From VRUE01 sp040879985 (GTDB taxonomy: Bacteria > Actinomycetota > Thermoleophilia > Solirubrobacterales > 70-9): a DNA stretch of 64,000 bases. Positions 60,212-64,000 of this stretch are shown here, one piece after another. Position 1 is the stretch's first letter. The number at the start of each line of letters is the position of its first letter. The DNA lies in NCBI GenBank assembly GCA_040879985.1, contig JBBDJH010000016.1:186001-250000 (forward strand), read 5' to 3'. The position numbers and the translations under genes were made by a program. The notes under the pieces were generated by a model. The model saw only the letters and a program-made list of their open reading frames with translations, was not told where the DNA came from and searched no databases.

Positions 60212-60295
60212 GCCGGAGTGGCGGAATGGCATACGCAATTGATTCAAAATCAATCGCCCCTAGCGGGCATGTGGGTTCGACTCCCACCTCCGGCA
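60212..60295 (+). tRNA. tRNA-Leu (CAA)
   Basis: Acceptor GCCGGAG/CTCCGGC, anticodon arm with loop TTCAAAA (anticodon CAA), long variable arm CGCCCC..GGGCAT, T loop TTCGACT, discriminator A. CCA is not encoded. Confidence 0.95.
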
Positions 60296-60338
60296 TCGAA
60301 GTGGCGCGGCGCTCAGGCGGGCTGCGGGCGCAGCGCCC

Positions 60339-60881
60339 TCAGGCGGGCTGCGGGGCGTCCGGGCTCGGCGGGGCGCCGGCGCCGTAGTCCTCGCCGGAGC
60401 CGAGCGGGCGCTCCTCCTCGACGTGCCAATCCTGGCTGAAGCCGTAGAAGCAGGCGACGACGAGGACGATCTGGAGCAGCGCGAGGATCACCACCAGCAG
60501 GCCGATCAGCGAGGCCGGGATCAGCGCCTCCTCGAAGCCCGCCTTGTCGCGGGCGAACCAGCTGTCCGCGCCGACGGCGCAGAGGATCGCCAGGATCGTC
60601 GAGAGCGAGGCGGCGACGGGGAGGATGCCACGACTCCAGCGCGAGACGAGATAGGCGAAGAAGGCGTAGAGCAGCGCGAAGATCATGCAGAGGACGCCCA
60701 TAGCGCCGCCGCCGCTGAGCAGCGAGAAGCCGGCGATCGTCACCAGGCCCGCGATCACGGCCGTTGCGAGCATCAGAAATGCGACCACGAACTTGGTCGT
60801 GATCACATCGGCCTTCTCCCGATTCGGGTGCCAGAGCTCGTACCCCGGCGTTACCTCTCCTACCGCCACAGCGACGATCAT
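60339..60881 (-). CDS. Hypothetical four-helix membrane protein
   Basis: 180 residues. A short cytoplasmic start (GYELWHPNREKADVIT) precedes four membrane helices (VVAFLMLATAVIAGLVTIAG; GVLCMIFALLYAFFAYLV; GILPVAASLSTILAILCAVG; SLIGLLVVILALLQIVLVVACFY) and an acidic, Pro-rich tail. No family recognised. ATG 60881 lies 60 bp from the following tRNA-Leu in the opposite direction. Confidence 0.7.
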   Translation of the reverse strand: MIVAVAVGEVTPGYELWHPNREKADVITTKFVVAFLMLATAVIAGLVTIAGFSLLSGGGAMGVLCMIFALLYAFFAYLVSRWSRGILPVAASLSTILAILCAVGADSWFARDKAGFEEALIPASLIGLLVVILALLQIVLVVACFYGFSQDWHVEEERPLGSGEDYGAGAPPSPDAPQPA

Positions 60882-60941
60882 AGAATCTATGCGCGACGAT
60901 GTGGCATTGGCTGCTCGTTAAGCAGTCAAAAGGTGATTCGC

Positions 60942-61026
60942 GCGGGCGTGGCGGAATTTGGTATACGCGCCAGGTTTAGGTCCTGGTGGGCTTCGGCCCG
61001 TGGGGGTTCAAGTCCCTCCGCCCGCA
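60942..61026 (+). tRNA. tRNA-Leu (UAG)
   Basis: Acceptor GCGGGCG/CGCCCGC, anticodon stem CCAGG/CCTGG with loop TTTAGGT (anticodon UAG), long variable arm, T loop TTCAAGT, discriminator A, no encoded CCA. Confidence 0.95.
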
Positions 61027-61042
61027 TAGAATCGATTCCCTC

Positions 61043-61116
61043 GGGGCAGTGGCCCAACTGGCTAAGGCACCGGTCTCCAAAACCGGCGATTCCAGGTTCG
61101 AGTCCTGGCTGCCCCG
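61043..61116 (+). tRNA. tRNA-Trp (CCA)
   Basis: Acceptor GGGGCAG/CTGCCCC, anticodon stem CCGGT/ACCGG with loop CTCCAAA (anticodon CCA), T arm CCAGG-TTCGAGT-CCTGG and discriminator G as expected for Trp. 16 bp after tRNA-Leu(UAG), so probably cotranscribed. Confidence 0.96.
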
Positions 61117-61159
61117 CTGATCGCGACCCGCTCGGGCGCGCCGCCGGTCAGGTCGTCTC

Positions 61160-62080
61160 CTAATCGTCGGGGTCGCTGCGCGGCTCCAGCTGGATCTCTT
61201 GCTCCGCCCGCGGGTGGCCCTCGCCGATCTCGAGGCTGCGCTCGATCTCGGCGTTGAGCTGGTGGCCGAAGAGGATCGCCAGGTTGCTGATCCAGAACCA
61301 GACCAGCAGGGCGACGAGGCCGCCGAGGGTGCCGTAGGTCTTGTCGTAGGAGCCGAAGTTGGCGACGTAGAAGGCGAAGGCCGCCGAGGCGATCGCCCAG
61401 ACGACGATTGCCACCAGGCTGCCGGGCGTGACCCACCTGAAGCCGCGCAGCTTCGCGTTCGGCGAGGCGTAGTAGAGGACGCTGACCATGAGCAGGAAGA
61501 TCGCCACCATCGCCGGCCACTTGGCGATGTTCCAGATGCTGACCGCGGTGCTGCTGAGCCCGATCGGCTCGGCGACCGCCTCGACCACCGGCCCGGTCAT
61601 GACCAGGGCCAGGGCGAGGAACGCCATCAGCAGGATCATCGTCAGCGTCACCGCGATCTGCAGCGGGCGCAGCTGCCAGAACGGCCGCCCCTCCGGCGTC
61701 TCGTAGATCACGTTCGAGGCGCGGATGAAGGCGCCGACGTAAACCGAGGCCGACCAGAGCGCCACGGCCAGGCCGGCGATCAGGGTGAAGCCCGCCGCGC
61801 CCCGGTTGGAGGCGACCGATTCGATTGGGCCGGAGAAGGTCTCGGCGGCCGACTGCGGCCCGATTTCGGTGATGATGTCGGTCAGCGTCGAGGTCGTGCT
61901 TTTCGGGTCGCCGACCAATCCGATCACGGAGACCATCGCGATCAGCGCCGGAAAGAGGGAGAGCAGGCCGTAGTAGGTGAGCGCGGCGGCCCAGTCGGAG
62001 AGGTTGTCCTCCATGAACTCGGTCGCGGTGCGCTTCAGCGTGGCGCGGAGACCGGTGCCGGGTTGGCTCGCTTCGGGCAT
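61160..62080 (-). CDS. YihY/BrkB-family membrane protein
   Basis: 306 residues with six membrane helices. Family marks: DWAAALTYYGLLSLFPALIAMVSVIGL, SASVYVGAFIRASNVIYETPEGRPFWQLRPLQ, LYYASPNAKLRGFRWVTPGSLVAIVVWAIAS and YGTLGGLVALLVWFWISNLAILFGHQLNAEIE. Once called RNase BN; now regarded as a transporter or lipid-related inner-membrane protein of unknown substrate. Convergent with tRNA-Trp. Confidence 0.93.
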   Translation of the reverse strand: MPEASQPGTGLRATLKRTATEFMEDNLSDWAAALTYYGLLSLFPALIAMVSVIGLVGDPKSTTSTLTDIITEIGPQSAAETFSGPIESVASNRGAAGFTLIAGLAVALWSASVYVGAFIRASNVIYETPEGRPFWQLRPLQIAVTLTMILLMAFLALALVMTGPVVEAVAEPIGLSSTAVSIWNIAKWPAMVAIFLLMVSVLYYASPNAKLRGFRWVTPGSLVAIVVWAIASAAFAFYVANFGSYDKTYGTLGGLVALLVWFWISNLAILFGHQLNAEIERSLEIGEGHPRAEQEIQLEPRSDPDD

Positions 62081-62174
62081 CGCAGTTTTCTACCCGGACG
62101 ATGAAGAACGACACCCTCGGCCGAGGTCATGCGCCATCGCCCGCTCGGCCGCCAGGGCCTGAGAAGATCCGGGC

Positions 62175-63755
62175 GTGTCCGAGGAGGAGCAAAGCGGGGG
62201 AGGGGAGCGCGACGATCTCGCCGAGCTGCGGCGCCGCGAGGAGCTGACCCGCGATGCGGCTCGAATCGAGGCGGTGCGCCGCCGACACGACGCCGGCGGA
62301 CGCACCGCGCGCGAAAACATCGACGACCTCGTCGAGCCTGGCTCGTTCGTCGAGTACGGCCGCTTCGCGATCGCCGCGCAGCGCGGACGGCGCGAGCTCG
62401 AGGAGCTGATCGCCCGCACCCCCGCCGACGGCCTGGTGGGCGGCACGGCGCGGGTCAACGGCGACCTCTTCGGCGATCGCGCCGCCTGCGCGGTCCTCTC
62501 CTACGACTACACCGTGCTGGCCGGCACCCAGGGCGCCCTCGGCCACCGCAAGAAGGACCGCCTCTTCGAGCTGATCGAGCGGATGCAACTGCCGGCGGTG
62601 CTCTTTGCCGAGGGCGGTGGTGGCAGGCCGGGCGACACCGACTATCCCGTCGTCTCGGCTCTCGACACCCGCGCCTTCGCGCTCTGGGCACGGCTATCCG
62701 GCCGGGTGCCGCGGATCGCGGTGGTCGCCGGGCGCTGCTTCGCCGGCAACGCCGTGCTCGCCGGCTGCTCGGACCTGATCGTCGCCACCGAGAACATCTC
62801 GCTCGGCATGGGCGGCCCGGCGATGATCGAGGGCGGCGGGCTGGGCAAGGTCGACCCCGACGACGTCGGCCCGCTGGCGATGCAGGAGCGCAACGGGGTG
62901 GTCGACTTGGCGGTCGCCGGCGAGGCGGAGGCGGTCGCCGCCACCAAGCGCCTGCTTGCCTACTTTCAGGGAGCCACCGCGCCCGGTCCCGAACCCGACC
63001 AGGCGGCGCTGCGCGAGATCGTCCCCGAGCGCGAGCGGCGCGCCTACGCGGTCGCGCCCGTGATCGAGACGCTCGCCGACACCGGCTCGGTCACCTTCCT
63101 GCGCGAGCGCTTCGCGCCGGAGATGGTTACCGCGCTGGGGCGGATCGAGGGCCGCCCGCTCGGCTTCATCGCCAACGACAGCCGCCATACCGCCGGCGCG
63201 ATCACCAGCGACGCCTCCGACAAGGCGGCTCGCTTCCTGCAGCTGTGCGATTCGTTCGGGCTGCCGGTCGTCTCGCTGATCGACACGCCCGGCTTCATGG
63301 TCGGCCCCGAGGTCGAGGCGACCGGCCTCGTGCGCCACGCCTCGCGACTGCTGATCGGCGGTGCGGCCCTGCGCGTGCCATTGATCGCGGTGATCCTGCG
63401 CCGCGGCTACGGCCTCGGCGCCCAGGCGATGGCCGGCGGCAGCCTGCATGAGCCGTTGCTGACCGTCGCCTGGCCGATGGCCCACCTCGGGCCGATGGGG
63501 CTCGAGGGCGCGGTGAAGCTGGCGCTGCGCAAGGAGCTGGAGGCGATCGAGGACGACGGCGAGCGCGAGCAGCGGGTGCGCGACCTGACCGCCCAGGCCG
63601 AGCGCAACGCCAAGGCGCTCAACGCCGCCACCCTGTTCGAGCTCGACGACGTGATCGACCCGGCCGAGACGCGCTCGCTGATCGCCTCGACCCTGGCTGC
63701 CGCCTCGTCCGCGGCACAGCCCGAGCGCAGCCGGCGCTTCGTCGACGCCTGGTAG
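62175..63755 (+). CDS. Acyl-CoA carboxylase carboxyltransferase (beta) subunit
   Basis: 526 residues. An N-terminal helical part (RRREELTRDAARIEAVRRRHDAGGRTARENIDDLVEPGSFVEYG) is followed by two crotonase-like halves: DYTVLAGTQGALGHRKKDRLFELIE, and PVVSLIDTPGFMVGPEVEATGLVRHASRLL with VILRRGYGLGAQAMAGGS. More distant from known PCC/MCC than the protein at 55772, and the usual N-half G-G-A-Y-x-P block is replaced by FAGNAVLAGCSDLIVA, so the substrate is open. No biotin subunit adjacent. GTG start. Confidence 0.9.
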   Translation: MSEEEQSGGGERDDLAELRRREELTRDAARIEAVRRRHDAGGRTARENIDDLVEPGSFVEYGRFAIAAQRGRRELEELIARTPADGLVGGTARVNGDLFGDRAACAVLSYDYTVLAGTQGALGHRKKDRLFELIERMQLPAVLFAEGGGGRPGDTDYPVVSALDTRAFALWARLSGRVPRIAVVAGRCFAGNAVLAGCSDLIVATENISLGMGGPAMIEGGGLGKVDPDDVGPLAMQERNGVVDLAVAGEAEAVAATKRLLAYFQGATAPGPEPDQAALREIVPERERRAYAVAPVIETLADTGSVTFLRERFAPEMVTALGRIEGRPLGFIANDSRHTAGAITSDASDKAARFLQLCDSFGLPVVSLIDTPGFMVGPEVEATGLVRHASRLLIGGAALRVPLIAVILRRGYGLGAQAMAGGSLHEPLLTVAWPMAHLGPMGLEGAVKLALRKELEAIEDDGEREQRVRDLTAQAERNAKALNAATLFELDDVIDPAETRSLIASTLAAASSAAQPERSRRFVDAW

Positions 63756-63762
63756 GAAGAAG

Positions 63763-63833
63763 AGCGGCGGACGGGAATCGAACCCGCGTCATCAGCTTGG
63801 AAGGCTGAGGCTCTACCGTTGAGCTACCGCCGC
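63763..63833 (-). tRNA. tRNA-Gly (UCC)
   Basis: Minus strand: acceptor GCGGCGG/CCGCCGC, D arm AGCTCAACGGTAGAGC, anticodon loop CTTCCAA (anticodon UCC), T arm GCGGG-TTCGATT-CCCGT, discriminator T. No encoded CCA. Confidence 0.96.
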
Positions 63834-63910
63834 GTGCGCGAGCCGTCTCCCGCGAGCGACCCGCGTCGCCACGACAGTTTGCCGGAATCCGTCAGAATGC
63901 GGATCAGCCA

Positions 63911-63984
63911 CGGGGAGTGGCGCAGTCTGGTAGCGCACTCGGCTGGGGGCCGAGCGGTCGCAGGTTCAAATCCTGTCTCCCCGA
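63911..63984 (+). tRNA. tRNA-Pro (GGG)
   Basis: Acceptor CGGGGAG/CTCCCCG, anticodon stem CTCGG/CCGAG with loop CTGGGGG (anticodon GGG), T loop TTCAAAT, discriminator A. No encoded CCA. Confidence 0.95.
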
Positions 63985-64000
63985 TTTGAGGTCGCAATTT

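Noticed and set aside
59259..60296. Longer MBL protein starting at 60296
   Set aside because: The extension crosses tRNA-Leu and the hairpin at 60144; ATG 60110 starts the conserved domain.

Overview
The DNA is very GC-rich, uses GTG and TTG starts freely, has many 1-11 bp stop/start overlaps, and carries a complete-looking set of coenzyme F420 genes next to acyl-CoA catabolism. This points to an actinobacterium, most likely a deep-branching Thermoleophilia/Solirubrobacterales-type lineage (inference from gene content and style; no marker gene was searched).

Layout. 1-2.2 kb: 3' part of an O-antigen-ligase-like membrane protein and a small DUF4333 lipoprotein. 2.2-10.1 kb: central metabolism, with GTP-PEP carboxykinase, an HD-GYP protein whose start is disrupted, a malyl-CoA/beta-methylmalyl-CoA lyase, an acyl-CoA dehydrogenase and a MaoC hydratase. 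10.1-29.5 kb: a Wzx/Wzy-type exopolysaccharide locus with two deacetylases, a Wzz/BY-kinase, polymerase, flippase, about seven glycosyltransferases, an Alg13/Alg14-like pair, a kelch propeller protein, two tandem heparin-lyase-like proteins and a frameshifted initiating sugar-phosphate transferase. 29.8-31.3 kb: a DUF4143 ATPase cassette between 38-bp direct repeats. 31.2-38.0 kb: a hypothetical gene, an FkbM methyltransferase remnant, a YbhN-type membrane protein, a MeaA/ethylmalonyl-CoA mutase-like protein, a secreted protein, ClpS, and a crotonyl-CoA carboxylase/reductase-like protein. 38.1-39.7 kb: RmuC and a structured-RNA locus holding a tRNA-like gene of selC/allo-tRNA shape. 41.2-45.9 kb: a DtxR/MntR regulator with a five-gene metal ABC operon. 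46-48.4 kb: small hypotheticals, an orphan THI5-like binding protein and an aquaporin. 48.5-54.0 kb: F420 genes fbiC (+) facing fno-cofD-cofC-cofE (-). 54.0-60.1 kb: SDR, HMG-CoA lyase, acyl-CoA carboxylase, acetoacetyl-CoA synthetase and an MBL hydrolase. 60.2-64 kb: five ordinary tRNAs (Leu-CAA, Leu-UAG, Trp-CCA, Gly-UCC, Pro-GGG) around a membrane protein, a YihY protein and a second carboxyltransferase.

How it works together. Ccr-like, Ecm/MeaA-like and Mcl genes, plus candidate dehydrogenase and MaoC genes, make a plausible ethylmalonyl-CoA pathway for C2 assimilation. The polysaccharide locus lies between its two halves. HMG-CoA lyase, carboxyltransferase and acetoacetyl-CoA synthetase fit leucine/acetoacetate breakdown, and PEPCK links these to gluconeogenesis. 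The F420 genes cover FO synthesis, the PEP/phospholactate branch, glutamylation and F420 reduction by NADPH.

The most unusual content is not a classical gene system. It is (i) an approx. 125-bp palindromic element inserted in frame inside fbiC, (ii) a set of long hairpins at gene borders, three of which look homologous with compensatory stem changes, (iii) a tRNA-like gene with a 6-bp D stem/4-nt D loop and a long variable arm, beside a second structured stretch, and (iv) the ATPase cassette that duplicated the 3' end of its neighbour gene.
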